Below, piece by piece: positions 50,505-59,851 of a DNA stretch of 64,000 nucleotides (its first letter is position 1; each line of letters starts with the position of its first letter). The DNA comes from Deltaproteobacteria bacterium. Lineage in GTDB: Bacteria; Desulfobacterota; Binatia; HRBIN30; JACQVA1. The stretch is taken from the NCBI GenBank assembly GCA_016178705.1, contig JACOST010000028.1:785946-849945 (forward strand), in the 5' to 3' direction. Below the pieces are notes generated by a model, which worked only from the letters and a program-made list of their open reading frames with translations, was not told where the DNA came from and did not search any database. Both the position numbers and the translations under genes were made by a program.

Positions 50505-51410
50505 TCACGACACCTTCGGCCGCACGTCGCGCGCGAAGCGCTCCATCGCACGCACGAAGGTATCGACCGACGTCGCCGGGTCGTGCGGGATGCCGAGGAA
50601 AAAATCGACCAGCACGTCACCGACACCGATCTCGCGATAGGCGGCGAGACGCGCCACCATGTCGTCGGCGGTGGTGATCATCTGACCATCGTCGCTGCCC
50701 TTGGCGTCGGCAAACCAGGTCGGCAACCGCAGCGAGATCGTGAAACGATCCAGCGCGCGTCCCCTACGCTCCGCTGTACGGCGCAGTGTGGCGATGCAAT
50801 CCTTGGTGTCGCCGAGCGAGGTGCGCACCGGTTGCCAGCCGTCGCCGAATTCGACGGCGCGCCGAATGGCGCGCTTGCTGATGCCGCCGATCCACAGCGG
50901 TGGATACGGTTGCTGCACTGGCTTCGGTTCGAACTTCAAGTCCTTGAACGTGCGATAGCGGCCCTGAAACTCCGGATCCTCTTTCGTCCACGCTTCCTTG
51001 TAGATCCGCAGATACTCGTCGGTCTGTTCGCCACGCTCAGCAAACTTCTGACCGAGCGCTTCAAACTCGGGCTCCAACCATCCCGACGCCGCGCCGAAGA
51101 TGACCCGCCCGTGCGACAGTTGATCGATGGTCGCGATCGTCTTCGCGGTGATCAGCGGATCGCGGTAGGGCACGATGATCACGCTGGTGCCGAGTCGCAC
51201 TTTCTTGGTGACCGCCGCCGCGTAGGTGAGCACGGTCAGCGGTTCCCAGAAGCTCGATCCGAAGTAGCCGAGCACGACGCTAGGCGCGACGACGTGATCG
51301 CTGACCCAAATCGAATCGTAGTCGAGCGCTTCCGCGGTCTCGGCGATACGGCGAATGTTCTCGGTGGTACCGAAGCGGCCGAAGTGAGGGAGGTGAATTC
51401 CAAAGTGCAT
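50505..51410 (-). CDS. LLM class F420-dependent oxidoreductase
   Basis: A 301-residue TIM-barrel enzyme of the luciferase-like family that uses reduced F420. LPHFGRFGTTENIRRIAETA starts the family pattern, then DSIWVSDHVV, and YRDPLITAKTIATIDQLSHG carries the conserved phosphate-site region. AGGA lies ahead of ATG 51410. With the F420 reductase at 2384 it shows an F420-based redox system. Confidence 0.87.
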   Translation of the reverse strand: MHFGIHLPHFGRFGTTENIRRIAETAEALDYDSIWVSDHVVAPSVVLGYFGSSFWEPLTVLTYAAAVTKKVRLGTSVIIVPYRDPLITAKTIATIDQLSHGRVIFGAASGWLEPEFEALGQKFAERGEQTDEYLRIYKEAWTKEDPEFQGRYRTFKDLKFEPKPVQQPYPPLWIGGISKRAIRRAVEFGDGWQPVRTSLGDTKDCIATLRRTAERRGRALDRFTISLRLPTWFADAKGSDDGQMITTADDMVARLAAYREIGVGDVLVDFFLGIPHDPATSVDTFVRAMERFARDVRPKVS

Positions 51411-51980
51411 GGGCGGCATCCTGCACCAGGGGAAGACGAGTAACAAGCCGCTTCACACAGATGGTAGCGTCTCAGTGATCGTAGGAAGTGTTGATCCAGT
51501 TTACGCCTGGACAACCACTTCCGCCGAATTGACTCTCCAACGGGCACCGTTCCCATCAAGTTGCAAATCCTCAGCTCGTGGAGGCGAAAAGATCTGGCGG
51601 TTCCCGAACGTTCCAAATGCAGGATGACCTTCGTCACCTCGCGCGATAGTCAGCCAGTCCAACGTCCTGAACTCGGAATGAACCTCGAAACTGCTCCCCG
51701 CCCACGGACATTTGTCAAAATCAAGGCCATCCTTTATCGAGGTCCTGGTACGCATGTTCTACGCATGGAACAGCTGGGCGGATCACTGTGGATATTGGCG
51801 GCGACATTCCGTTCGAGCTTAAGGTCGTTTGAACCTTCCTGTAGTTCTGGCTTTGGCCCGTGAATGAAGGTACGGAACGTAAAGGTCGCGCAACGCAGAT
51901 AAATATGACGGCGGGACCCGTTTCCAAGCCAAGAAATAAGCTCGAAAGTTAAGTCACCTCCGAAAAGTTTGCGGTCTGGT
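51411..51980. other. Lower-GC region without a clear gene
   Basis: 570 bases between the F420 enzyme and the dCTP deaminase cassette. It is less GC-rich than the neighbourhood and shows only short open frames, the best being 51501-51755 on the minus strand. Its position suggests it came in with the cassette to its right. No repeats or RNA gene were recognised. Confidence 0.4.
51501..51755 (-). CDS. Possible small protein, unrecognised
   Basis: An 84-residue open frame with a balanced composition (DFDKCPWAGSSFEVHSEFR, then WLTIARGDEGHPAFG). It has no recognised family and no clear ribosome-binding site. It might be a fragment of a gene linked to the cassette on its right. Confidence 0.3.
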   Translation of the reverse strand: MRTRTSIKDGLDFDKCPWAGSSFEVHSEFRTLDWLTIARGDEGHPAFGTFGNRQIFSPPRAEDLQLDGNGARWRVNSAEVVVQA

Positions 51981-52589
51981 TCAAGTGGCCCCGGGCTTCC
52001 TCAACGCCCTTGCGATTCGATCGAGTTCGATCCTACCAAGAGCTGGGCGACGCGCACCAACGAAGCCGCTCCCATCTGCCACCGTGGACCCTTTCGTCTC
52101 ATGAAGGAACAGCTGGCAAATCGCCATGCCGGGCCGGATGTCGATAGGGACTTCACCTACATTGGTCAATTCAAGCGTAAGACATCCGGTAAACCCAGGA
52201 TGAACGCCGGAAGCGGTCGCTATAATTAGTCCCCTCCTGCCCCATGAAGATCTCCCCATGATATATCCTGCGAGACTTCGTGGAAGGCGTAACCATTCGA
52301 GGGTAGCTGCCAAAACAAAGGCGCGCGGATGTAGGATGAATCGCTCACCAAATGCGACGTAATGGCGTCGCATGATCTCGTCCTCTACTCCGAAAGATAC
52401 TCTACCCTCAGCAACTTCAAGAACGCCGATACGTGGATGACGCGGCGTCATGAACCATGTACCCAATCGAAGATCAACCGCGCCCGCGCCGCTATTCCGT
52501 AGCTCATCGGGGTTTGGTGCTGGTGTGATAACTAACGGATCGTTCCCAACCCGTAGTATGCGTGCAATCTCTTCAGCTGAAAGTAGCAT
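51981..52589 (-). CDS. dCTP deaminase-like protein
   Basis: A 202-residue trimeric-fold nucleotide deaminase. AVDLRLGTW (38-46) starts the fold. The catalytic strand has GRSSWGRRGL (112-121), ASGVHPGFTG and Glu140 in TLELTN at the position of the catalytic Glu138 of E. coli Dcd. It would convert dCTP to dUTP. Its start directly abuts the stop of the metalloprotease gene (TGAATG), so the two are coupled. Free-standing dCTP deaminases in such cassettes are known as anti-phage factors that empty the nucleotide pool. Confidence 0.85.
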   Translation of the reverse strand: MLLSAEEIARILRVGNDPLVITPAPNPDELRNSGAGAVDLRLGTWFMTPRHPRIGVLEVAEGRVSFGVEDEIMRRHYVAFGERFILHPRAFVLAATLEWLRLPRSLAGYIMGRSSWGRRGLIIATASGVHPGFTGCLTLELTNVGEVPIDIRPGMAICQLFLHETKGSTVADGSGFVGARRPALGRIELDRIARALRKPGAT

Positions 52590-53825
52590 TCAGGTGTTCT
52601 CGTGTAGCAATGCCTCGATCTCCAGTACCTCCACGTTCTTTAGCACCAATTCGTTGAGGACTTCCAGCTTCCGCTTCTCGATGTCTGGCCGATCCTTCCA
52701 TATATCTTGGTCATGAAGAGCCACCCATCCGGCTGTGGCTATACTCGCAAGCGATTTTACTTCGGATGCCGGTGTTACCAAACGGAATGCTTCTACTATG
52801 GACCTTATCTCAGTGTCGTCCCGTTGTGGAATATTCGCGCCCTCAGCAATTGAGGCAGACTTGTCGAGCAACTGATCGACTAGTTGCTCAAGAACTTTAT
52901 CCGCAAGGGAACAAAGAAACTCCGATCTCGCGTTTCTAGACGGAAGCAGTTGTTCGCAAAACCAGGATACGTAGTCCGTTGGAGCCTGGGTACCGAATCG
53001 CTGCGCGGCCTTGGTAACATTCTGCGCCCTGACGCGCATAGATGGATAGTCTGGTGAACGGTTGGCTAGACCGGGAACGAGAAGATACGCAAAGGCGTGC
53101 AGATAGGCGTCGAAGAAAATACGCACTCCTATGAAGTCGCAAAATGTCTCTTCGAGCTGAGACAGCGCCAGCTTGAATGTCGGAGCCCACGTGCTCTGGC
53201 CTTCCAAGTCCAGCAAGGCATCTTCGTTTACGTGTGGGAAGTGGGTTTTATATTCCTCCCAGCGTCGCTTTATCTCCCCAACGATCGCTTCGACTAGGGG
53301 TGATTGGAAGTGCTCGGCCAGCCGATGCTTTGCCCAAACGGCATGCCCGAGTTCATGACCCGCCAAAGGAAGTACGAGCCCATTGCCAGACTCTGAGGCT
53401 GGCATCCCAATGAGTACGAAATCGGGAAGTTCAACCAGGGACTTGTAAGTGAAAGGCGAAAACTCCCACTCGGAGGAGAGTACCAATCTTACGCCGGGAC
53501 CGATCAGTTCCTTGGCTAGCCGGTATAATGGGTCGTGTAGCTCGAAAGCGTTTCTAACATTGGTGGAACGCAGAAAGAAACCAAGGAGAGGAAGGTGCAG
53601 GAAAATCTGCTGGAGTGCCTCCCCGCATGCTGCTTGGATAACATCCGGATTATTTTGCGGCGTGAGTCCCTCGATCAAAGCGATGCGGTCAGTGAACTGG
53701 CGTTTTATGAGTTCCAAACCCTTGCGACAATCGGCACGTGGGAATTCAGCCGATTCAAGTCTGGCGATTTCTGAAAGAACGGCCCGCAACCGCGCGAGTG
53801 TGTGTTCCTTGACCACACGAGACAT
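52590..53825 (-). CDS. HELGH metalloprotease-like protein of unknown function
   Basis: A 411-residue protein. HELGH at 157-161 (LAGHELGHAVWAK) is a zinc-metalloprotease motif. Downstream at 225-230, EETFCD supplies a likely third ligand (E-x3-D), about 65 residues away, as in gluzincins. It lacks a signal peptide and so acts in the cytoplasm. The remainder is mostly helical with no recognised domain. It is sandwiched between the dCTP deaminase (0 bases) and a 148-residue protein (8 bases). It may activate the deaminase or act as effector. Confidence 0.7.
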   Translation of the reverse strand: MSRVVKEHTLARLRAVLSEIARLESAEFPRADCRKGLELIKRQFTDRIALIEGLTPQNNPDVIQAACGEALQQIFLHLPLLGFFLRSTNVRNAFELHDPLYRLAKELIGPGVRLVLSSEWEFSPFTYKSLVELPDFVLIGMPASESGNGLVLPLAGHELGHAVWAKHRLAEHFQSPLVEAIVGEIKRRWEEYKTHFPHVNEDALLDLEGQSTWAPTFKLALSQLEETFCDFIGVRIFFDAYLHAFAYLLVPGLANRSPDYPSMRVRAQNVTKAAQRFGTQAPTDYVSWFCEQLLPSRNARSEFLCSLADKVLEQLVDQLLDKSASIAEGANIPQRDDTEIRSIVEAFRLVTPASEVKSLASIATAGWVALHDQDIWKDRPDIEKRKLEVLNELVLKNVEVLEIEALLHENT

Positions 53826-53833
53826 CCATTGCT

Positions 53834-54280
53834 TTAGACGCGGTGTGGGTGTTGCGAGCGCGAGCTTTCGTAGTTTGCCTGGAGATGGGAACTGGTGATC
53901 CGCGAGAGCGCTATGCAGAAGAGGCGCAACTCACGCAACCGTTGGTCGTCCTGCTGCCCGACTTCGGATGCCTTCATGAGCGAAACAACAAGAGCTCGGG
54001 CTTGCTCGACCAACATGGCGATGGTCGTTATTGGCTTCCCATGTGTTTCGCTGAGCGCATCCGTGAGGGTCTCGACCGTAATTGGATCGAGGAGGGAGCA
54101 TTGCGACGACGAATTTAGCTCAGTGGAGGATCGGAGCACAAAAGCGAGAGCTGAGATTGCCTCCGTGGTTGCCGACCTCCGCAGCATAATGTTATCCAGT
54201 TCGATTGCAGCCCGTGCTGCGAGAAACGGGAGATTGGGATCCAGAGCCCGCAAGCGTCCCGTGGGTTCCGCGCTATCCAT
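53834..54280 (-). CDS. First gene of the dCTP deaminase cassette, unrecognised
   Basis: A 148-residue, mainly helical protein with no recognised domain or membrane segment. ATG 54280 follows a near-ideal GGAGGTGA. It ends eight bases before the metalloprotease start, so the three genes form one operon. It may be a sensor or regulatory subunit. Codon use is less GC-biased than flanking genes. Confidence 0.6.
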   Translation of the reverse strand: MDSAEPTGRLRALDPNLPFLAARAAIELDNIMLRRSATTEAISALAFVLRSSTELNSSSQCSLLDPITVETLTDALSETHGKPITTIAMLVEQARALVVSLMKASEVGQQDDQRLRELRLFCIALSRITSSHLQANYESSRSQHPHRV

Positions 54281-54379
54281 TGTCACCTCCGCCAAATAGG
54301 CAGTCCTAGCGCATGAGCCGCGCCCAGACAACCTGCACCATTAAAGCTCAACACCACAATGATCGCGGTACACGCGGCA

Positions 54380-54408
54380 CCGATAAAACAGAATTCTCAG
54401 GATGTCAA
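54380..54408 (-). promoter_or_regulatory. Putative promoter of the dCTP deaminase cassette
   Basis: Read on the minus strand, TTGACA (54408-54403) is followed after 17 bases by TATCGG (54385-54380). The DNA here is AT-rich compared with its surroundings. The first gene begins 100 bases downstream. Confidence 0.45.
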
Positions 54409-54489
54409 ACCAAAAACCCCTGGGCGGTGATATGCCCGTCTTGGGCAGGCATCAGAAAGCAAGGCCGGTCCGCTAATTTACTTTGATTT

Positions 54490-54705
54490 CTACCGCGCCC
54501 GCGCGGCCTTCTTCGCAATCTCAGATCGCCGCTTCTTGCTGAGCGTCGCCGCTCGCGCTGGTCCCCCGATCAGCCCGCCCTTGCGCGCGTACTCCTTGCC
54601 GGTCTCGGGTGCGTCGTCTTGAATCTCGACGGTAGCAATCCCATCACCTGGACCGCGCACGCGACCATGTCGGCGGGTCTGCGCTGGCCTTTGGGTTCCT
54701 TGCAT
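54490..54705 (-). CDS. Small basic protein, possibly partial
   Basis: A 71-residue open frame whose last 40 residues (KGGLIGGPARAATLSKKRR, then a KKAARAR end) match the C-terminal part of small basic proteins with 'KGGxARAxxLSxxRRxxIAKKA'. The N-terminal part looks unrelated, so it may be a remnant after a recombination at the edge of the cassette. Confidence 0.35.
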   Translation of the reverse strand: MQGTQRPAQTRRHGRVRGPGDGIATVEIQDDAPETGKEYARKGGLIGGPARAATLSKKRRSEIAKKAARAR

Positions 54706-54814
54706 GCGGACAAGATCGCATGATTGCCGGAGCGTTCCAAGACCGTTGGAAATTCAAACTGAGACACTACCCGCGCAACCGGTGCGTGATCGCTTTGACC
54801 AGAGAGCGGTTCAG

Positions 54815-57448
54815 CTAGCGCCCCACGATCAGACCCGATGAGGTGCCGCTGGTCGTGAACTTCGCCCACACGCGGCCGGCGCTGGCATCGAAGAACCAGC
54901 CGCTCTCTGAAGACTCAAGGCCGGCGAACGAATCGACGCGCGGCAGCGAGGTCCCGTCGAGTGCGACATCCGACACCGAATCGACCAAGAGCCGGACGAT
55001 GTATCCGCGTGGGCGGCCGGCGATCTCGATCGTCCATTGCTCGCACGGCGCCGGGGGGGCGCACCCATCGGAGTGAGTGACGTGGAACGTGGAATCACCT
55101 TCGTCCTCATGCAGAGTGAATGCGGTTCCACTCGGCGGATACACGTCGAGCGTCAGACGGCCCTCGGACAGCGGCTTGCTGCCGTTGCCGTTCACGTCGC
55201 TGTGAACGTCCAGCGGCAAGATGCCTCCCGCTCGCACGTACAATGGGATGCGTCCGAGCGGGGCCGGCGCGGTGATCGTGGCGGGTCCGTCAATGCGATG
55301 CGAGGGTTCCCAGTAATCGATCCATTCGCCGGCAGGGAGATGTACATCGCGAACGCGGTCGCCGACATGCCACAGGGGCGCGAAGAGCAGATCGTGACCG
55401 AGGAGAAACTCATCGAAGAGATTGCCGACGGTAGGATCGTCGGGAAAGTCGAACACCAGTGGACGCGCCAGGGGACGACCGCTGGCGTGCGCCTCGATCG
55501 CCAAGCTGTAGAACAGCGGCACCAGTTCGTGATGGAGCGTAACGAAGCGGCGGTAGATGTCGATCATCTCCGCATCAGGCTCGCCGTCGGGCGGCATCGA
55601 CCACGGCGCGTGCTGGCCGCCGCCTTGATTGCCGCCGCCGATTTCCATCAGCGGACAGAACGCGCTGAATTCGATCCAGCGGGCGAAGACGTCGCGATCG
55701 CCGAACTGATAGTACCCGCCGGTGTCGGAGCCCCAGATCGGGAAGCCCATGAACGCCACGCGCGCAAGCTGCACGATCGCGGCGCGCAGACCGAGATCGG
55801 TGGGCTCGCCGATGCCGAACGTGTTGCGGCCGGTCGAGTCGCCCCCCCAGAAGATGCCGTATTGCTGACTGCCCGCGTACCCAGCGCGCAGATAGTGCAC
55901 GAAGTCGGTGCTCATCAGCTTGTCGGCGAACGCGTTGTAGTGCACGCGCGCGTAGTCGATGGTGTAGCCGTTGATCATCTCGCGTCCGTTGCGGCCGTCG
56001 GCGAAGATGTCGGTGGCGCGGTTGGGCACGGCATCGGGCAGCTCCGTCATGTCGAACTCGCTGCGATCGAGTTTGATGCCCGAGATCCCGCGATCGACCA
56101 GCGTCTGCACTTTGACGGCCCACCACGCCGCGGCGGCCGGGTTGGTGTAATCGATCAAGATGCTGCTGCGCGGTGCGTAGTAGCCGAACTGGTGCGCGTC
56201 GGCGGCGAACTCGCCCAACGCCCACGGCGCGCCGAAGACAAAGATGTGATAGCCGCGCTGGGTGAGCGCGGCGAGCATCTTGTCGGTGTTGGGAAAGCGC
56301 TCGGGATCGAACGTGAAACTGGCGAAGCCGGCGTAGCCCGAGATGAACGGCGACGGCGGCGAGTCGCCACTAGTCCACGGGCGATCGAACTCGTAGTTGC
56401 CGGGCGGAATGTCGAGCGCTTCGTACATGGTGATATCGTTGACGAGGTCGGCGTTCATCTCGACGCCGTCGAGCTGCGCCGGCGTGTCGATGTGATGCTC
56501 GTCCCGCCAGCGCAGATGGCGGAAGCCCCAACGCGGCGGCACGAACGGCCGGCCGGTAAGAGCGGTGTAGTCATCCAGAATCGCGTCGTGATCACCGACG
56601 AAGTACACCAGGCTGTGTTCGTTGGTGCGGCGATTAAACTCGAAATCCATTTTGACGATGGCAGAGTCGGTCTTCGCCACATCGTAGGTTCCGGTCATCG
56701 TCCCTTCGACATACGCGCCGTAGCCGCGTGAGCTGTGAAAGAACGGCGTGTAGAGCGAGATCGTCGGCGTCACCACCATCGTGACCGTTTCGCCACGGCG
56801 ATCGAGCGAACCGCCTGCGCCCGGCGCGATCTCGCTCGGTCCACGGTTGTCGACGGTGCGCTCCGTCAGTCCGTAGAAATGTTCGCCGGGTGCGGCGCTC
56901 ACCGTGCTCACGACGCGCGTGATCTGTGCGCCGGCGGCGGGGCGCAGGCGCGTGCGCACGGAACGAGCGGTTGGAAACTCGACCGACCACTCCACCGTCA
57001 ACGTCCCAGCGTCCGCAGTCAACGCGATCCCACGGGCGGTGTGCTGCACATCGCGCAAGTGCTGCAGCGGTTCGGCGCTGTTGCCGATTTTCAATGACGG
57101 CACACCGGCGTTGGTGAGCCCGGTGCCGGCGGCATTGCCGAGCGTCAGATTGCCGGTGACCTTGTCGAGCCGCGCCGTCGCGACGTGCGAGCGCAGGGTT
57201 ACCGCGGCCGCGTTTTCGCTCACGCGAATCTCATCGGGTGCCACTGCAGTGAAACGAAGATAGCCGGGAATATCGGCCGCGGTGACCGCGGCGTCGTCGT
57301 TCCAGTCGTGCGTGGCGCACAACGGATTCGCACTGTCGAATACACAGGCCGCGGTGCCGGCGATCGGCGCGATATCAAGCGCCGCGGCAGTATGTGGCCC
57401 GGCGAGTGCGACCACGAACAGTGCAATCAATCGGCGCAGCGAAGTCAC
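54815..57448 (-). CDS. Secreted glycoside hydrolase family 31
   Basis: An 877-residue exported alpha-glycosidase. The signal peptide is followed by DWNDDAAVTAADI (about 42-54), a dockerin-like calcium loop. The (beta/alpha)8 catalytic domain has GISGIKLDRSEFD, where Asp is the GH31 nucleophile, and IWGSDTGGYYQ with the acid Asp. GYHIFVFGAPW and C-terminal beta-domains follow. The substrate may be an alpha-glucan or xyloside. GTG 57448 gives the signal peptide. A longer frame upstream overlaps the O-methyltransferase gene. Confidence 0.86.
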   Translation of the reverse strand: MTSLRRLIALFVVALAGPHTAAALDIAPIAGTAACVFDSANPLCATHDWNDDAAVTAADIPGYLRFTAVAPDEIRVSENAAAVTLRSHVATARLDKVTGNLTLGNAAGTGLTNAGVPSLKIGNSAEPLQHLRDVQHTARGIALTADAGTLTVEWSVEFPTARSVRTRLRPAAGAQITRVVSTVSAAPGEHFYGLTERTVDNRGPSEIAPGAGGSLDRRGETVTMVVTPTISLYTPFFHSSRGYGAYVEGTMTGTYDVAKTDSAIVKMDFEFNRRTNEHSLVYFVGDHDAILDDYTALTGRPFVPPRWGFRHLRWRDEHHIDTPAQLDGVEMNADLVNDITMYEALDIPPGNYEFDRPWTSGDSPPSPFISGYAGFASFTFDPERFPNTDKMLAALTQRGYHIFVFGAPWALGEFAADAHQFGYYAPRSSILIDYTNPAAAAWWAVKVQTLVDRGISGIKLDRSEFDMTELPDAVPNRATDIFADGRNGREMINGYTIDYARVHYNAFADKLMSTDFVHYLRAGYAGSQQYGIFWGGDSTGRNTFGIGEPTDLGLRAAIVQLARVAFMGFPIWGSDTGGYYQFGDRDVFARWIEFSAFCPLMEIGGGNQGGGQHAPWSMPPDGEPDAEMIDIYRRFVTLHHELVPLFYSLAIEAHASGRPLARPLVFDFPDDPTVGNLFDEFLLGHDLLFAPLWHVGDRVRDVHLPAGEWIDYWEPSHRIDGPATITAPAPLGRIPLYVRAGGILPLDVHSDVNGNGSKPLSEGRLTLDVYPPSGTAFTLHEDEGDSTFHVTHSDGCAPPAPCEQWTIEIAGRPRGYIVRLLVDSVSDVALDGTSLPRVDSFAGLESSESGWFFDASAGRVWAKFTTSGTSSGLIVGR

Positions 57449-57545
57449 GATCTCGCTGGCTAGCACTGAGCGCCGGACTTCTGCAACTGGGATCTGGCAT
57501 CTGCGGCGGCCTTCGGTATGATCAACCCCACACAGAGGAGGGTCT

Positions 57546-58214
57546 ATGGACGCGAAGTATACGGGGATGACGCCCGACTTGTATGCGTATCTGGTTGCGC
57601 ACGGCACGGCGCGCGATGCGATACTCGATGATCTGTCGAGAGAAACCTCGGCGCTCGGGCCGATCAGCATGATGGAGATCGCGCCGGAGCAAGGCGCCTT
57701 CATGACCTTGTTGGCGCGCGCGATTGGCGCGCGCTCGGCAATCGAGGTCGGCACCTTCACCGGCTACAGCGGCGTGTGCATCGCCCGCGGTCTGGCGCCC
57801 GGCGGTAAGTTGCTGTGCTGCGACATCAGCGAGGAGTGGACGACGATCGCGCGGCGTTACTTCCAACGCGCGGGGCTCACCGATCGCATCGAGCTGCGTA
57901 TCGCGCCGGCGCTCGAGACGCTGCGCGCACTACCTCTTGGCGAGACCGTCGACTTCGCCTTCATCGACGCCGACAAGAGCGGCTACCGCGTGTACTACGA
58001 GGAAATCCTCAAGCGTCTGCGGCCGAACGGGCTCATCCTGTTCGACAACGTGCTGTGGCAGGGTCAGGTCATCGATCAAACGAACGCCAGCGACGACACC
58101 AAAGCGATTCGCGACCTGAACGAATTTCTCGCCCGCGACGCGCGCGTGCAGGCGGTGATGCTGTCAGTCTCCGACGGCCTGACCATTGTCCGCAAGCGCG
58201 CCGCGGGCGAGTGA
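57546..58214 (+). CDS. Class I SAM-dependent O-methyltransferase
   Basis: A 222-residue methyltransferase of the caffeoyl-CoA/catechol O-methyltransferase type. SAM motif I is IEVGTFTGYSGVCIA. The metal-binding Asp is in FIDADKSGY and the NVLW segment follows in LFDNVLWQG. ACAGAGGAG precedes ATG 57546. It is divergent from GH31 and convergent with the DUF4215 gene, with 14 bases between stops. Confidence 0.92.
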   Translation: MDAKYTGMTPDLYAYLVAHGTARDAILDDLSRETSALGPISMMEIAPEQGAFMTLLARAIGARSAIEVGTFTGYSGVCIARGLAPGGKLLCCDISEEWTTIARRYFQRAGLTDRIELRIAPALETLRALPLGETVDFAFIDADKSGYRVYYEEILKRLRPNGLILFDNVLWQGQVIDQTNASDDTKAIRDLNEFLARDARVQAVMLSVSDGLTIVRKRAAGE

Positions 58215-58228
58215 GCGGGGCGCGGATC

Positions 58229-59821
58229 TTACGGTTCGCACATCAAGTTGATGAGATCCGAATCGAAGAACCCCACCGGTGAGTTCGCCAGCGAGTGGCT
58301 GCGGGTGATCAAGCGGACGTGATTCTTCTGCCGGACCCCATTGGGGGTGCGCCGCAGCGGCACGCGAATCGGGAACGGCGCGGTGCACGCGTCGGTCTGC
58401 TCTTCGCTGAGCGGCAACGTCAGCGTCGCGCCAGTGACCGGGTCGCGCAGCGACCGCAGGGCGTTGACCAAACTGGCGCGGTTGGCGGCATCCCGCGCCG
58501 TCGGGGCCAAGACGTGAATCGGATCAGCGACACCAGCTTGGGGGCAGCTGGCCAGATTCGGATCGACGTTGTTGAGACACGCCACTACCCGGAACTCACA
58601 GGTATCGTTCGTGGCGCTGCCGTCGAAGTCGCAGGTCGAGTCGTTGTTCTTGCAGTGCTGGGTGTGATGCGGCCGGCCATTGAGATCAGTGGCTGGCTGA
58701 TTGTTCGGATTGACGACTGACCACTCCACCAAGCAAGCGTGAACGTCGCGCGAACCCACGCCGTAACCATCGCCCGGAATCAGCTCGTAGGTGCAATCGG
58801 CCGCGCAGCCGTCGCCGTCGTCGCTATTGCCGTCGTCGCACTGCTCGCCTGGACTGAGCGCGCCGTTGCCGCAACCGGGCAGCGTGCAGTTGGAGTCGCA
58901 GCCGTCCCCGTTCACCGCGTTGCCATCGTCGCACTCCTCGAAGGGATCGAGCACGCCGTCGCCACACAAGGTCGCGTGGAACACCAGCGTACCGCCCGCT
59001 GGTTGATCGAACTGCGCAACCTCGAAGCGAACGGTTTGGCCGGCGACCACCGGCACTTTGACGAGCGACGTCACGTCGGGGTCGACGTCATCGCTGCACG
59101 CCAATTCGGTTGGCGCCGCGCATGCACCACTGGAGGCGGTGAGCACCGTATCGTAGTCACTGCCGTCGGTGCGGGCGAACACCATCCCGTTGCTCGATGC
59201 CGTGAAGCTGTACCAGACACTGTTGGCGTTCGGCCCATCGGTGCACGACTGCCGCGGATCGCTCGCAGCGCTGGTCGCGGCGGTAGTATCCACTGCGTCA
59301 GCGAACGGGAGCGCGGGGATCAGCGTCGCCGCGGCGCAGGTGTCGTTCGTTGCGGGCGCAACGAAATACGAGTTGAACACCACCGTTCCGCCTCCGGGGT
59401 CGCCAAACTGGGTAACTTCAAACAGGATCGTCTGCCCGGCCAACACCTCGAGCGCCGCAACAGATGTGAAGGGGTCCGCCCCATCGTCATCGTCACAGGT
59501 CAGCTCGGTCAGTGCGCCACAGCCGCCGCTATAGGCCGTCAGCACCGTGTCGTAGTCACTCCCATCGGTGTTGACGACAATCGTACCGTCGGCGGACGCG
59601 ATGAAGCTGTACCAGACACTGTTGGAGTTCTGCCCTGGGGCGCAGGACTGTTCGGGATCGCTCGCAACGGCGGTGGCGTCAACGGTGTCAATTGTGTCGC
59701 TAAAGACTGGAACCGAAACCACCATGGGCGTCGTGCACTCATCGTTCGGCGGCGCAACAGCGTAGCTGCGTCCGGCCGCAGCGATCGCGATCAGCAGGCC
59801 TACGAGCGACAGGGTTTTCAT
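58229..59821 (-). CDS. Secreted Cys-rich protein with PPC-like and DUF4215 repeats
   Basis: A 530-residue exported protein. After a signal peptide (1-22) come two homologous beta-sandwich modules of about 130 residues, each with 'NSVWYSFxAS' and '[11 protein letters not shown]' (PPC-like). Then come two 'Myxo-type' Cys repeats, [17 protein letters not shown] and [17 protein letters not shown] (DUF4215). The C-terminal 200 residues are Cys-rich with no family recognised. GGAGGA precedes ATG 59821. Likely a cell-surface or secreted scaffold. Confidence 0.78.
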   Translation of the reverse strand: MKTLSLVGLLIAIAAAGRSYAVAPPNDECTTPMVVSVPVFSDTIDTVDATAVASDPEQSCAPGQNSNSVWYSFIASADGTIVVNTDGSDYDTVLTAYSGGCGALTELTCDDDDGADPFTSVAALEVLAGQTILFEVTQFGDPGGGTVVFNSYFVAPATNDTCAAATLIPALPFADAVDTTAATSAASDPRQSCTDGPNANSVWYSFTASSNGMVFARTDGSDYDTVLTASSGACAAPTELACSDDVDPDVTSLVKVPVVAGQTVRFEVAQFDQPAGGTLVFHATLCGDGVLDPFEECDDGNAVNGDGCDSNCTLPGCGNGALSPGEQCDDGNSDDGDGCAADCTYELIPGDGYGVGSRDVHACLVEWSVVNPNNQPATDLNGRPHHTQHCKNNDSTCDFDGSATNDTCEFRVVACLNNVDPNLASCPQAGVADPIHVLAPTARDAANRASLVNALRSLRDPVTGATLTLPLSEEQTDACTAPFPIRVPLRRTPNGVRQKNHVRLITRSHSLANSPVGFFDSDLINLMCEP

Positions 59822-59851
59822 GGCTCCTCCGTGCTGATGGTCACGAACCGA

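Noticed and set aside
55037..56731. Long plus-strand frame opposite the GH31 gene
   Set aside because: It has antisense composition (Val/Arg/Ala-rich) and no domain. GH31 motifs are on the minus strand.
57449..57760. Upstream extension of the GH31 frame
   Set aside because: It overlaps the start of the divergent O-methyltransferase gene and would hide the signal peptide that begins at 57448.
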